Part shown: positions 1 through 13,292 of the stretch, piece by piece
Position numbering within the stretch: position 1 is the stretch's first letter
How the letters are laid out: every line of letters begins with the position of its first letter
From: Sindora glabra
Taxonomy: Eukaryota > Streptophyta > Magnoliopsida > Fabales > Fabaceae
Direction: 5' to 3'
Assembly: GCA_020226215.1 (NCBI GenBank)
Contig: CM035230.1
Span: 22,859,883-22,923,882 of the forward strand
Length of the DNA stretch: 64,000 nucleotides
The notes under the pieces: generated by a model
Told to the model about the DNA's origin: nothing
Databases searched by the model: none
The model's input: only the letters and a program-made list of their open reading frames with translations
Translations under genes and position numbers: made by a program

Positions 1-123
1 TTCAAATAGTATTTGAAATTATTTGAAAATTTTACATCATCCTATACATTTAAAATTTGATATCTAATTTTTATATATGTATTTTTAGTTATTTAATCAT
101 TCCTACGATTAAAGAAAATAGCA
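1..123 (+). repeat. Direct repeat copy A (second copy at 10620-10742)
   Basis: About 123 bases that recur at 10620-10742 in the same orientation at roughly 90 percent identity by eye. The shared stretch runs from TTCAA to ATTAAAGAAAA. This copy starts at the window edge, so its upstream limit is unknown. Downstream of the shared block the two sites diverge at once. The pair could be the ends of an old inserted element, or a local duplication. Confidence 0.75.
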
Positions 124-1294
124 CCAAAAAGCAATAATAACATTACTCATGTCTTGGCTTTCATACGAACTAAATTAAAGGCATTTGTGACACCAAAATT
201 TTTTTTTGAAATATATATACACATATACATATGTATATGGAGAGAAAAATTTATACATGTGAAATATTCAGATATATGTCTATTAACACCTAATCCAAAC
301 TTTGACTAATTTTCATAAAATCATTTTCTTAAAAAAAATTCCTATTTGAGTAATATTTAAGAATTTATATCTGTAAAGTTTATAAAATACATTCTAAATA
401 TGTCGTTTAGCAAATAATTAAGATTTAAAAATACAATAAAATTTTGTAGTATGTTTGTATAAACCTTTTTTATATTAATGTTTTTGTAACCATTTCAAAA
501 AGATAAATAAATTATCCATTACTTTTAAAATGTTTTGAGTAATTAGTTATTTTTGTATTAAATAGCCATTGTAATTTTCTTTATGACCAAAAAAATTAAA
601 ATTAAGTCCTTGGAATATGCACACACATATATGTGTATATCCTTGATTTTATAAAACGTGTTGTCGGAACTTTATATGATTAAAATTTAAAGCTAATGAA
701 AATATATTTTGGAATTATATATTAATTATCTTAACCATTTAGTATGTATCACTTAAATATTCATTTTAATGACATTATTTATGTCACATGTAAACTAGTT
801 AGGTTAGTGTCTTTTCAGGTTATATTTCCTCCTTCTACATATGTACATATAATTTAACACTTCTCTGTTAAGATATCACCTTCACAATATAATTAAGCAA
901 CAATTTAGGACAACTGCAAAATATAAGGATGAAGATCTACAATGTTATTTGAAAACTTATCAATGTTGATATTTTCATATATTACTCTTGTTAATAGGTA
1001 CCATGTTTGAGGCATCTAAGTATACATTCTCAGAAGGCCCACATCTTCATTACTTTTTGAATTAATCTTCATAGATCCTTCCAAACCTCATAGGTATGTT
1101 TCTAGCAGCTTCGTACTTTCCTATACATATACTTGTAGGTGTGCACTTTATTCCTATGTGTTTTCTATTCAATTTGTGTTAATAATCTTGCCCTAGTTCG
1201 TATACAATAAAGCTAATACATATGTTTGCATTTGTGCACATATGTTGTTTGTAATATTTAATAGTTATAATTTGGAGGTATTTCACAAGTGACT

Positions 1295-2707
1295 ATGGAA
1301 GATAATGTTGATGAATATTTTGAAAAATAGTTGGAATTAGACTAGTTGCCTATTATTGATTTAATGAAGGAATGAGATAGATTATGTCAAATATGTATGG
1401 TTCAACTTGTATGCTATATTGGTATTTGTTGGAATTGCAAGTAAATATTATGCATAGACCTATTAATGGAGTGAGAAAAGCAAGAGATCAAATGCAACAA
1501 TAACTCTTGCAAAACCTATTTCAATTAGGTAAATGTCATGATGCACTGTGCATGAGTCCTCATGCTTTCCTATGATTATATAAGAACATAAAAGCAATGG
1601 GTAGAGTGAAGGATTCCACTTATTCCATTGTGGAGGAACAAACTGTTAAGTTCTTGCATATCCTAGCACACAAAGTAAAAAATAGAACTATATTTTTTTC
1701 TTCCATCGATCAGGAGAGACAATTCGCTATCATTTTCATAACATTTTACAAGCTATTATATCTCTCAGGGATAAATATTTTGTGTAGTCTTCTGGATTAG
1801 AGGTTCCTACATAAATACTCAATAACAGTAGATTTTATCCTTATTTCAAGGTAATATAATAAATTTTGTAGAATGCAAATATTATTTGAATTGAGATTAT
1901 TTAGTTGTCATACTATGTAATTGTATTTAATATAAATGATTTATAGGATTATTTTGGAGCTCTAGATGGAACATATATACGAGTCAATATGCCAAGGAAA
2001 GATGTTTCTCGATTTTGAGGAAGAAAAGATTATCCAACATAAAACATGTTGGCAGCATGTTCTTTTAACGTGAAATTCACGTATATGTTATCTAGTTGGG
2101 AGGGAACTGCATCTGATTCTAGAGTTTAAAAATATGCTTTAACTAAGAGAGAGGATATATTAAGAATTCTAAAAGGTAAGCATCAATTTTGTATTGGAAT
2201 GCACAATGATAGGCCAAGGTTCAAGCATATATGGAGTTTCCCATTAGAATTATGTTTTTTGACATGTATTTGTATCATTGTTGTAAATCCTAGGCAAATT
2301 CTACCTAGGAGATGCAGGATATCCTCTAAAAGGGGTGTACTTACACCCTATAGAGGTGTGTGTTATCACCTGAAGGAGTACACTACCCGTAAACCTCAAA
2401 ATGTAAAGGAAATATTTAACCATCAGCATGCATAATTGAGAAATGTAATATAAAGAGATTTCTAATAATTGCTAGTGGCACAGAACCACATTACTCTTTC
2501 AAAACCATGACGGACATTACTATTGTATGTTGTACATTACATAACTTTCTAATGGATGTTAATCCCGATCCATAGTTGATGGATGAGGTTAACTATGAGC
2601 TGCTAGATAGTAATGTAGAAGATATAGGAGATCGTGAATCACATATCATAGAGGAAGACTATAGGCATGGATTCATCATGAGAGAAAACATAACAACCTA
2701 TATATAG
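1295..2707 (+). pseudogene. PIF/Harbinger nuclease (DDE_Tnp_4 type), broken
   Basis: Remains of the transposase of a PIF/Harbinger DNA transposon, which cuts and rejoins DNA at element ends. Family landmarks appear in order but in different frames: an ATG followed by an acidic start (1295), the block VEEQTVKFLHILAHKVKNRT (1632 on), a frameshifted SGETIRYHFHN block (about 1712), then GALDGTYIRV (about 1957), which holds the first catalytic Asp. After that come a WEGTASDSRV block, YRGVCYHLKEY and a late LHNF-like region. An intron with clean GT-AG ends (1851-1946) joins the two conserved blocks. Several stops and frameshifts make it non-functional. Its partner SANT-like gene lies 470 bases downstream on the same strand, as in autonomous Harbinger elements. 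Terminal inverted repeats were not located. Confidence 0.8.
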
Positions 2708-3179
2708 AATTATTATTAGCAAACCTTGTCATAGTCCTTGTTATTTATGCAACAACTCTTTGTATATTAATATTTGATGCTTATGAATCTTATGCTATTG
2801 AGATGGTTATGAATTCTATTTAGTGTTTGCTCTGTATGAGTTATATTTTTGCATATTCTTCCCTTTATAGCGTGAATTGAATTTTTGTAATTGAAAGGTA
2901 GGAGTTGAATGTTATGTATTTATACACCATCATAGTATATTATGTCTTGTATCTTTTCTTACATATGTGTCATATGTCATGTATTACTGTATATCATTTT
3001 ATATTCTGAAAGCATTGATTGTGCATAGAACCTCCAAGTTGCATTGCACATAGGTGTGATAATTATGAGTGTGATTTATTTGTGATAAAAAAATTCTACA
3101 TCATGCATGCCATGCACACTTCTATAATCCTTATACTATTAAAAATTACTTAGTTGTAAAATGCTTTGCAGATTTTGAT

Positions 3180-4188
3180 ATGCTGAAGAACAAGAAGTTC
3201 GATAGCAGGGGAGATGGTTCTTCTAAAGATTTACTATAATGGACACCCGACATGGATGCTATGTTATTAGACTTATTACTAGAGGAAGTGCAAAAAGAAA
3301 ATCGACTAGATGACACATTCACTTCTATGGCTTATGCTAGTGCGGTGACGGAGTTAAAGCAGACAATAGGCTCATTCTTCCAAAAGTAGCATATCAAAAA
3401 TTGAAGGAGAAGTTCAATGAATGTTATGATTTGTTTTAGATATGGAGTGGAATTGCCTGGAACTCAACCACACACATGTTTGAGGCTGAACCAAAAGTGT
3501 GGAGTGAGATTTGTAAGGTAAAGTTAGCATAACTCATATACTAGATGTCAATGTAATAATTTGTTGCGTTCTTAGTATGGATGACACCAATATCTAATAT
3601 ATAATGATGTGATTATATATGTGTATGTAGGCTAAGCCTGAGGCCCATAAGTGGAAGCGTACACCAATATACAACTAGGATAAGTGGTTGGAGCTATTCG
3701 GAAGAGATAGGGGTACAAAAGCATACGCTAAGAGTGCAGCAGACAAGTTGAGGAGATGTGAGCAAGAAAGGTTAAACCTAAATGATAGCTTCAATCAGAT
3801 GTCAAATTTTGATATTAACTGGGGAAGTCATGCCCTTAATTATGTTGGGCATTTTGACACATTTAGTCCTAAATGTGCTCCTTCCAACCACTCCCAGAAG
3901 TATTCCTACTTAAATCAATCTCAAGGTACATCATCATCAAGAGGTTCAAATTGGAAAGAACCTATGGTTGATTTAATTGAGAAATGTTATGAGAAGTTGA
4001 ACATTGGAATCAATAACTTAATTGATGTTATGAGAGATATGGCAAAAAAGCATGTCCAGATAGCCAAAAAGCATGCTCAGATAGCCGAAAAGCAAGTCTC
4101 AATCATGGAAAGTAGTAGACCTCGTCACTACAATGAGGTAAAAGTGTTGATAGAGTTAGAGAAAATAAGAGTACTTAAGGAATATTAA
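3180..4188 (+). pseudogene. MYB/SANT-like Harbinger-associated protein, broken
   Basis: Second protein of a PIF/Harbinger element; in this superfamily the MYB/SANT-like (Myb_DNA-bind_3) protein binds DNA and helps bring the nuclease to the element ends. The frame opens at 3180. It has a stop just before the WTPDMDAMLLDLLLEEV block, which is the first helix of the domain. A frameshift near 3360-3390 is followed by HMFEAEPKVWSEICK. An intron at about 3519-3631 (GTAAAG to GTAG) leads to AKPEAHKWK, a stop, then LELFGRDRGTKAYAKSA. The last 166 codons (3688-4188) are open and end in a charged, coiled-coil-like stretch with two near-repeats of HVQIAKKHAQIAEK. No function can remain with these breaks. 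Confidence 0.75.
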
Positions 4189-7100
4189 TTAAAGTGTTAC
4201 AGCTTCCTTTACGAAAATAAAAGAGTTAAGAAGCATTTTTTAGGGTTTCACCTTACTTAAAATTATAGATGTTGTATTAGCTTATGGCCAATGCAGAACT
4301 TGGTTAAGCCACCATTTGAGGTATGCACTAATGCCTTCTTTTTGTTATTATTTTAATGTGATCAAACAGTAACTTAATCTAAAGAATAACATTGATCCTA
4401 TTGTATTGCCTAAAAAATGGAGTATTAGTGGTATGCATAGATGAAGGTTATTATATGTATATAAAAATGACCATTACCGTTTGACTTGAATTAGAAATTT
4501 ATATATTCTTCGACTTTGTTTTACTAGAACATAGAAATATGTCTTTTGACATTGTGTATTGGGTATTTAGCTTTGACAATTATGGCTTACGAATATGCTG
4601 GTTGTTGTAACTATATCTCTACAAATAGATAACATCACTGTGAAAGAAATGTCTCATTGTAATAACTACATAAATTGTTTGATTTGATGCACAAGTATTG
4701 AATGAACTAGCGTTATTTGTTGCCACCATGTTGGCATAGTGTAAGATCGCTCAAGATAGACTTATAGTGAATGGTTACAATGGGATGGAAGGTGATTTGG
4801 AAGCGAAATTAGGATTTAATATTCATTACTCTGTATATTAGTAGATCTTGTATTAAATGAGCAAAGTAAACCTATTTTGTTTATGTACTGTACGTGATGA
4901 TAGGAGCTCGGATTTTGAATTGCATATTTGTGTTGTGTATTATTGTGCTTATGTATAATTTAAAGTACTTCTATTTAGTTTCTCAGTAAGATGGTGGACT
5001 TCAATGACCAAGTCTCAAGTAAATATTGGGTCCATAGCCACTAGTCATAAAAGGATTCAACCTTATTGCCTATTATCCATTTATTTAGAAGAATAAACTT
5101 AATTATTGGATGACAAGGTCAATTATTCCATACTAGTTTGGCGATAGCAATTCAACTAAAAAACATGCTACCTAATTATGGAAACTCAACTTGTATGTAT
5201 ATTTTTTTTTAGATATTTTAAGAAATATTTATCTGTGATAAATTTTTAGTTTGAGTTCTATTTTAAAAATTTATCAATTATATTTTTAGAATTCATTAAA
5301 TAAAATAACACATCTATCTTCATCTTTTATATTGATTATATCAATTATATTTTTAGAATTCATTAATTTAAAATCTAGCATACTTTCACTAAGCAACCAA
5401 ATTATGTCTTTGTATTTACATGTTTGTATATATTCTTCCATTGTTAATTTTTATAAATTTAATTCAATATAAATATATGATTATTATTAAATATAATTAA
5501 GTGAACTTTATATAATTGTATTTTCATTAATTAAATTGTATTAATCATAGAATTTTATTGTAATATTCATAAAATTTTAATATAAAACTTTTTTTATTGT
5601 AATAAATATAAAATTTTCTTTGTATTGTATATATCACTACATCACACCAAACATTATGAATTGTAACTCATTTCTTCTTTTTTTTTGGTGCATATTTTGA
5701 AATTCAATATATTTTAAAAAGGGAAATATTTAATTATGAAAATATTGTATGAAATTTTTTGGATATTTTAAAAAATATTTAATTTGTGATTTATTTCTAA
5801 TTTATATTTTATTTTAGAAATTGAAATTGTATTTTTTTAGAATTCATCTTTTTAAAATATATATTTATGTTCATCTTTTATGCATAAAGGCATAATAATC
5901 ATTTTACATAAATACAATTTCTTTCTTCCCTAAATTCTCTTTTTCCAAACAAAAGAATTAGATTCTTTACTCTAATTAAAGAAGGAACCTTTAAACTCCG
6001 CGAAAAACGCCTAGCTACGTAATCTACATGAGTTTATGTTTCTATAATGTCGTCGGCTGTTTGTCTTTGCCAAGACAGTGTCATGTTCATGTTATCAATT
6101 CGGGCAAGGAATAGGTTTCATCATATCTTCCTTTTGCACGGTTTCGATTTAGAAAATATCATATAAAGTGACTGTCAACTTGAGGGACGTCGAATGCTTT
6201 GAGCATGTTAAGCTCCTGTATCCGAAGAAATCAGTAGTGGAAAGTGTCATCATTGTTTTGGGGAAGAATCCACTCGTTTAGGACATACATCTTGCATTTT
6301 AAAAGTATTTGATTCATGGGCATCATTCATAGAGGTTTTAGACTTTAGTTCATTTTTTTAAGGAAAAAATATAAAATAATTCTTTCAATTTTGGATGGTT
6401 AGATTTTATTCTTTCTTATTTTGAAAATTTGAAAAACACTTTCTTTAGCTACAATAAACTTGAAATTCATATTCATAATAAATTTAATTAATTATTTTTA
6501 CTAAATTGTATGATTTTTCATGAATTTATTTAATAAGAACCACAATATCATAGTATATAATTTATTTTCGTCACTTTTTGTACATAATTTCAAAATTCAT
6601 TTTTGAAGTATTCAATTGAAATTCTATATTTCTAATTTAATTTTTATTAATTATATAACATAAAAATCACTTATGAAAAATAATGAGATTAATTAAAATA
6701 CTATAATATTCTGGTTTAAAAATTTCATAAAAATAATATAATTTAATGAAATAGTAAATTAAGTTAACCATAGGTGTTAATTTTAAATTTTGTATAATTT
6801 ATGAAGTGATTTTTCAAAATTTTAAAATAGAAGGCTAGGCAGAGTTCAACTACCCTAAATCTAATGGGGATATTTTACATTTTCTCTTTTTTATAATACA
6901 ACAAGGTGGTGATTTCATAGTGTAATTTTTATTATCTTATTTTTACTTTCTCACTCCCACTTTCTAACAAAAAATTTAAATTGGACCTTATTTTGAGTTC
7001 CATAATAGAGGAAGATTTAAATTCTCTCATTTTCCTATCATTTTTAGGGGAAAAAAATACTTGGTCCTACATTAATAGTGAAAACTCAATGTCACACTCA

Positions 7101-8100
7101 TATAAATATTAATTGAATTATTTTTTTAACTCAGTAATCTAATCTGATAGAAATCATCTATTTTAGACAAAAAATTAATTATTTTTAAGAAAGCAATACT
7201 AAGTTTTCAATGTTAATATAATACTCAAAGCCTTTTCCATTGGTTGAGGGATAAAGAGATAAATTTCATTCTAATACCAGTGTCAATTAATTTATTGAAG
7301 GACACAATTTCAATAAAAAAAAATTATGCATCTATGCTAAAAATCACAATCTCATTTAAAAAAAAAAGGAGAAAATTTCTATCCATCAGAAAATATGAAA
7401 AATTAACGTCCAATATAGATGTCACGGCGTGGGTTAGGCCTCACACTCTTTGTTCCCTCGCATGAAATCCATCATCACCCACGTCGCCACGTGGATCTAG
7501 ATTTGATTCGTATATTATGCAGGCAGCGGGCCGACTTAGCCGGCAAAGGACTTGTGTTCACTAATATTATTTTTCGAATTGTTTTATCGTCATTTTTTTA
7601 TATGATTCTCATAATTAAAATAATAGATTATGTGAATATTAATTAACAAGAACATATTAATTAATACATGGTATAGATCACGAGGAAGATAATATATGGA
7701 GAGCAATACTCATTTGGTCACCTTTTTGTCTTTTATGCATTTCTATCATCTAAAAATTTTAATATTTAAAGTTAAAAATGAGTGTATAAATCTTATTTAA
7801 AAGAAATACTCCATATCATCACCCAGATACAGAAACGATTTTAATTTAATTTTGTCACTAATTTGATAAATTTAGACTTCTTCATTAATTTTCCAGTATC
7901 TTTTTAAATAAGATATGTGACTTGGATTGGAGCAAACAAATAAAAGATTTGGTATATACACATTTTGAAAACATTTTAATATTATTTTCCTTTGAAAATT
8001 GGCAAATTTATAACTTTGTAAGTAAGTGCATTATACATAATACATCCTAGTTTCGAAAATGAATCAAACTTTTTTTTCCTTTCAAAATACCAACAAACAT
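4189..8100. other. AT-rich intergenic DNA, no gene seen
   Basis: No coding region with family resemblance or sustained codon structure. A diverged direct repeat about 550 bases apart (roughly 5210-5330 and 5760-5880, sharing a TTTTTAGAATTCAT core) is visible. A short GC-richer patch at 7420-7560 holds a perfect G-box palindrome (CCACGTGG, about 7489); no gene starts next to it. Confidence 0.5.
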
Positions 8101-8117
8101 ATGTTGATATTATTCAT

Positions 8118-8222
8118 CAGCAACAAGAAAGCCGCTAAATAGCAAATTAGTCGCTAGGGGATTAGGTAATATGTAAGAAGTCATAAGTTTGAACATCTTT
8201 GCTGTGAATGTTGCAAAAATAA
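8118..8222 (+). repeat. Possible tRNA-derived SINE remnant
   Basis: A stretch with a degenerate Pol III box A (around 8140, TAGCAAATTAGTCG) and a box-B-like AAGTTTGAACATCT (8185-8198), followed by an A-rich run with AAATA units ending near 8232. This is the order expected of a tRNA-derived SINE: tRNA-like head, short body, A-rich tail. The match is weak, no target duplication was identified, and it could be chance in AT-rich DNA. Confidence 0.3.
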
Positions 8223-8232
8223 ATAAATAAAT

Positions 8233-9934
8233 GGTAGAGGGATATTATATGATGTCTCGAACAACATGTAACGACATATTATCACGTCGCAAAATTTTTT
8301 AATTATGAAATATTAGGTAAATTATATTTTGATCTTCCAAAATTTGTTCTAGTTATATTTAATATTTCTCATTTTTTAAAATTATATATTTTCATTATTT
8401 TGAAATATAGTGATATGTATTAATTTTTAATTATGACTTTTTAATATTATTTATTATATTTAAATAATTTTTTTTGTATTCTTATGTACAAATATTAAAA
8501 TATAATTATATATATAAAAAAGGAGAAATTACTTTTGTTCTTTAAAAAAAGTGCACATTCATATATAAAAATAAGAAAATAAATTTTTAAAGACAACGGT
8601 AAAGAAAGAATTATAATTTAAAAGTTTAATACTACTATATTTTATAACAATGAAAATACTTTATGTAATAGATGTGTATATTTTTATACAATGTAGGGCA
8701 TTAAATATAATTAAATCAAAATTTAAAGGAGGTTAACATAATTTCCTCATTTGACATATGAAAATATTCATATTATGCTTCCGAAAATATTGAAGGATTC
8801 GAGGACCGATCGGAGAAATAAATTGTAATAACTAGCCCGACCCAGTCTCAAATGAAATAAATTTTAATTAACTGGCTGGGCTACTCTTCACTGCTACGCA
8901 TTACAACCACAACGTCTATTATTTTAAGAATTTAATATTGGTTCCTATCCGATGATTATACAAATGATATTATTTATTTAACATATTTAACGTCAATTTT
9001 GGACTAATGTGGAAAATAAATAATAATATCAGTATATAACTAACACAAATATTAGAAGAAATTGATGTATATTTTCTTTCAAAATTATTTTAATTTTTAT
9101 ATTTTACATCATAAAATGTTTATATAATATTTTTTTAATGTACCTTCTTCCTATTCTGCCAAAATATTTATGATAAAAATTGAATAAATTTAACATCCTA
9201 TTAAAAATATGTATTTTGAATTAAAAATATTGAAAATAAATAACTTCACATTCAATTATCTATTTGAAGGAAATTTTATATTATTTTCATATAACTTTTT
9301 AATATATATTCATTTACAAAATTCTCATGGAGTTTTTTCCTCCCGAAATTGTGAAAAACAATCATTTTCATTTTTTTTCTTACTTTTATGCATCTCTTGG
9401 CATTGTTAATCAGTTTTAGACTTCCCTGCAATATTTGTCAAATATATAATAAACATTTGAAACTCAAATATAATCTTAGAAGGTATATATAAAATACAAA
9501 TAAAAATATTTTAAAAAATTTATGCAATAAGCATCTTTGGTCATTTTTTAGGCAATTTTGATCTTGGCTACAACATTTTATCAAACAATGATAAATATCT
9601 AAAATTAAAAAACAAACACAAAATTTATATAAAGGAAATACAAATAAAAATTTCTTAAAAAATGTTTAAAAAATTTGAGAAATAGAAGAAATGCAAATCT
9701 GAGAAATAGAAGTTAAAACAAAAAAAAGAAACTCTTATATTTAGAATCTGTTTCACACTCGATACTAGTTGAAAGAGTATTAGGTAATTCGTTAACGTGT
9801 GCTGGAGGACGGAGTAATATCTAATACTTTGCAAATAAAGCTAAACAGTGACAAAGATTGAGTTTGGGAGTTTGGAAACAAAAAAGAAAAAGAGTGAGAG
9901 TGAGGGTGATAATAAGAAAAAAGATTTACTTTAT
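8233..9934. other. AT-rich intergenic DNA, nothing recognised
   Basis: Dominated by A/T runs. The short open frames here, including 9209-9409, are of low complexity and resemble no family. No repeat structure stands out. Confidence 0.5.
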
Positions 9935-10440
9935 TTTATAACGCAAAATGTATATATTCACATAACTTTAGACATTAGTTATTTTATAAACCAATTTCTA
10001 AAATCTTGTGGGAAAAAATGCAACTATTTTTTAAAGAACTAGCATCTATAGTGTTCTCTTACTTTAAAAAATGACATTACTCTTATAAATTTTGACATCA
10101 ATTATTTTAAAAATCAACATCTAAAATCACATGAGAAGAAAATATGATAATTGTTTAAGGAAATGATGTCTACAGTGTTCTCATATCTTCAAAAATAGCA
10201 ACACTTACATGACTTTAAACATCAATTATTTTATAAATTGATATCTAAAATCTTTCAAGAAGAAAAGATGACTTTTTTCAAACAACAATGTCTAAATTAT
10301 TCTTGTATCTTCAAAAATAAGACAACTCACATGAGTTTGACATCAGTTATTTCATGAATTGACATATAAAGTCTCATGGAAAAAATAATAATTTTTTCTT
10401 TAAAAGCTAACATCTAAAGTGTCCTTGGATTATTTTATAC
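9935..10440 (+). repeat. 122-bp tandem repeat, four diverged copies
   Basis: Four head-to-tail units. The landmark GACATYARTTATTT occurs at about 9971, 10094, 10218 and 10339, giving periods of 123, 124 and 121 bases. Each unit then carries a TCTAAA core and a block ending in CTTCAAAAAT. The array ends about 180 bases before the second copy of the 123-bp direct repeat. No coding content. Confidence 0.8.
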
Positions 10441-10619
10441 AACAATTCTTTATTTGAACTAAAGTAATAAATTGCACCTATTTGCAAAATGTTATTGTGC
10501 CATTATATATATTAGTTTTAATTTTAATTAAGGTTCATATGTTGATTTTAAAGGGCACATTTGTAGTAATAATTATCTAAATGATTATCTTTAAGTATAG
10601 ATACACCTAGAATGTTTAA

Positions 10620-10742
10620 TTCAAGTAGTATCTGAAGTCATTTGAAAATTCTACATCATCCTATACATTTAAAATTTGATATCTAATTTTTATATATGTA
10701 CTTTTAGTAATTTAATCATTCCTACTATTAAAGAAAACACAC
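10620..10742 (+). repeat. Direct repeat copy B (first copy at 1-123)
   Basis: Second copy of the repeat that opens the window, same orientation, about 10.6 kb away. The Harbinger remnant and the 122-bp array lie between the two copies. Confidence 0.75.
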
Positions 10743-10874
10743 CATAACATGTTGAGTTTTATACATTGCATTTGATAGTAGAAATGAATGCCAAAATGAA
10801 ATATTAATGCTCAATCTTTTTGTCTTGATCGGTCACACTCTTATCGCTTCCTCACAATCAAACTAAAGTTCCAT

Positions 10875-11414
10875 TTACTTTAGGAAAAAACATTTATGAA
10901 ATATAGTTATAAAATATTAAAATGATAAAAATAGTTTAAATGTTCAATAATAAATGTTAAGAATTTGATGGAAAATAACTTTCTCTATGAAAAAGATGAA
11001 ATTACTTTCCTCCATTATCATATCTCCAAATATCATAATTTTCAATCTAAACTATAGAAATATATGTTATTTCTTCATTTGTGTAAAAAAAGAGGGATTT
11101 TCCTATGAAAAACATTTTTTCGATAAACAAACAGAGCCTATACTGCATTTATTTTTGTAAAAAATATGTTTTATAAGAATATAATTATAAAATATTAGGA
11201 TGGTGAAAATGGTTTAAGTATTTAATGTTAAAATATAAGGAATTTGCAAACAACTTTCTCTTTGAAAAAAAAATTTTTTTTGCTACTGTGTGTCTTTAGA
11301 TATTATATTTTTGAATCATAAATTATGAAAATATATAATACTTCTTCATTTGTATACAAGGAAATAGAATTTTCTTATGAAATTTTTTTTTCGATAAATA
11401 AACAGAGCCTAAAT
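10875..11414. repeat. Tandem duplication of a 270-bp repeat
   Basis: Two diverged head-to-tail copies of about 270 bases. Each begins near an AT-rich block sharing TTATAAAATATTA, passes through ACTTTCTCT and ACTTCTTCATTTGT-like blocks, and ends with CGATAAAYAAACAGAGCCT (at about 11120 and 11391). Reversed, the end reads AGGCTCTGTTTGTTTATCG. A CTCCGTTTGTTT motif followed by the same ATAATTATAAAATATTA block appears at 56787, suggesting a dispersed repeat family. No terminal inverted repeats or transposase. Confidence 0.6.
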
Positions 11415-12847
11415 CTTAAATAAAGAAATCTATGGCTCAGTAATTTCTAAGTCTAACAAGCTAAGTGATATTACAAAGTAATCTTATAAAAAACTTGACT
11501 TCTCAAAAAATTAAATATTTCACCATTGATTTATCATTTTTTTAAATTTTAAAGTAAATAAATTAAAATTTAAAACAGAAATTTTTAATAAATCAATGAT
11601 GAAAATAGTCAATTTTTTTTAAAATTCTGACTCCCGTATTACCCAATGTTATTTATCCATATTTGTCAATCATATTTTATCGTAAATGTAAAAGAATTTC
11701 ATTACGGGACCTCTTGCATATCCAAAAGTGCACAAGATGACAGAGCTGAGACAGAGAGACATTGTGTACGCATTTAATAATGTGATGATATTGGATATTA
11801 GGTATAGCAATGTACATTATATTTTAGTCCTTTATGTATGTCTTGAAATCAAATTCAAATTTTTATATAAGGTATAGCAATGTACACAAGATGGTTTGTC
11901 GCTTTTAGGTAAAGAAGCGTGCAAGAACCCACGTCAAAAAATAGACCATACGAGACCCCACGTCCAAATTTGCAAAAGCCTGCATTATTTGTGGGTAACA
12001 TTTTTATCACAAGCTTGATCCCACATTGTGCTGTTGCTTTTATATTGGTTTAAGAAAAAGTAAAAAGACTATGAACATCACATTTCTACTTTACTGGCTC
12101 TAATTTATTTATTTTTTTATCTTCATTTGTAGAATAATGCTTGTGATTTTGCCTACATTAATTTATTATCATAATTAACTTGTATATCATTTACAATGAT
12201 TTTTTTAACCACTCTTCAATTACACAACATATTTTAGAAGTAATCATTGATTGGTTAATGATAATTAAAATTATTTTTTTATTTGGTCATTCTTAATCTT
12301 TAAGTATTTTTTTCAATTAAAATTAATTGATTGTATAACCTTAATTGTATTTAATCAATGAATTCAATTTCGATCGATTAAATTCAGTTTTGGTTGGTTT
12401 AAAATCTAATTTTTTTAAATGTCTAAACAAATTGATTTAATGATTGAAATTAGCCTATAAATATATGTTAATATTATAATTTCATTAATATAACTATAAT
12501 AAGATGCAATCAAGTATTAAATTATAAAAATAATTAATGAAATTTTAAATATGATCTTTTAATTAAAAAATTAATATATATTTCGATTAGTATCAATTTA
12601 TTGTGGTTAAGAATTTTACACCAACAATTAAACAATCACTTGAAATTGATAAATTTTTTTCTCCAATTTTAACTCAAAGATGAAGATAACTTAATGTGAA
12701 AAATTTTCAAATTAAAAAAATCACATAAAAAACCTATTAATATAATATCTAAGACTAGTACAAGCTCCTCTCCCCATTTCACAGCTTTCGCAAGCTATTT
12801 ATTTATTTATTTGGCTCCTCAATAACTCATGTCCAATTCTTTCATAC
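11415..12847. other. AT-rich intergenic DNA up to the CACTA element
   Basis: No gene seen. A 16-bp direct repeat (GGTATAGCAATGTACA) occurs at 11801 and 11871. The motif ACCCACGTC or CCCACGTCC occurs twice around 11930-11970. Confidence 0.5.
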
Positions 12848-12861
12848 CACTACAGCAAAAA
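12848..12861 (+). repeat. CACTA left terminal inverted repeat
   Basis: CACTACAGCAAAAA; differs from the right end by one base in 14. The preceding TAC is the target-site duplication. Confidence 0.93.
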
Positions 12862-12865
12862 AGAC

Positions 12866-13292
12866 TTTTAGCGGCGACATTTATCGTCGCTAAAAAGTTC
12901 TCGGTCGTCACAAAAGAAAAAGTCGTCGTTAAAAATGTCGTCGGTGTAGATTCGTGCCTGAAGAGATCATTAGTGACGACAAATTGTCATCGCTAAAAGA
13001 TTGATCTTTTGTGACGACAAAGTCATCGCGGAAAATAATTTCAAATTTCAAAAAAATTTGAAATTTGATTTTTAGCGGCGACAATTGTCGTTGCTGTAGA
13101 TCATAAGTCGTCACTGAAGGTCAAGCTTTCAGTGACGACAACTGTCATCATTGAAGGTCAAGCTTTCAGCAACGACAATTGTCATCGCTGAAGACTAACT
13201 TTCAACGACGACAGTTGTCGTTGCTGAAAGCCTGACCTTCAGCGATGACTTATGACCTACAGCGACGACAATTGTCGCTGCTAAAAGTTTTT
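12866..13292. repeat. CACTA left subterminal repeat array
   Basis: More than a dozen copies, in both orientations, of a short unit of the type TTTAGCGACGACA or TTCAGCGACGACA, many arranged as back-to-back palindromes around AATTGTCGTCGCT. Subterminal repeats of this kind are the binding sites of TNPA-type proteins in En/Spm elements. The array is clearly richer in CG dinucleotides than the surroundings. Confidence 0.9.

Noticed and set aside
7244..7646. Two overlapping 73- and 75-codon plus-strand frames
   Set aside because: Low-complexity, Lys/Ile-rich or chance frames across a GC patch; no conserved motif.
12929..13114. 61-codon minus-strand frame
   Set aside because: Lies within the left subterminal repeat array of the CACTA element.
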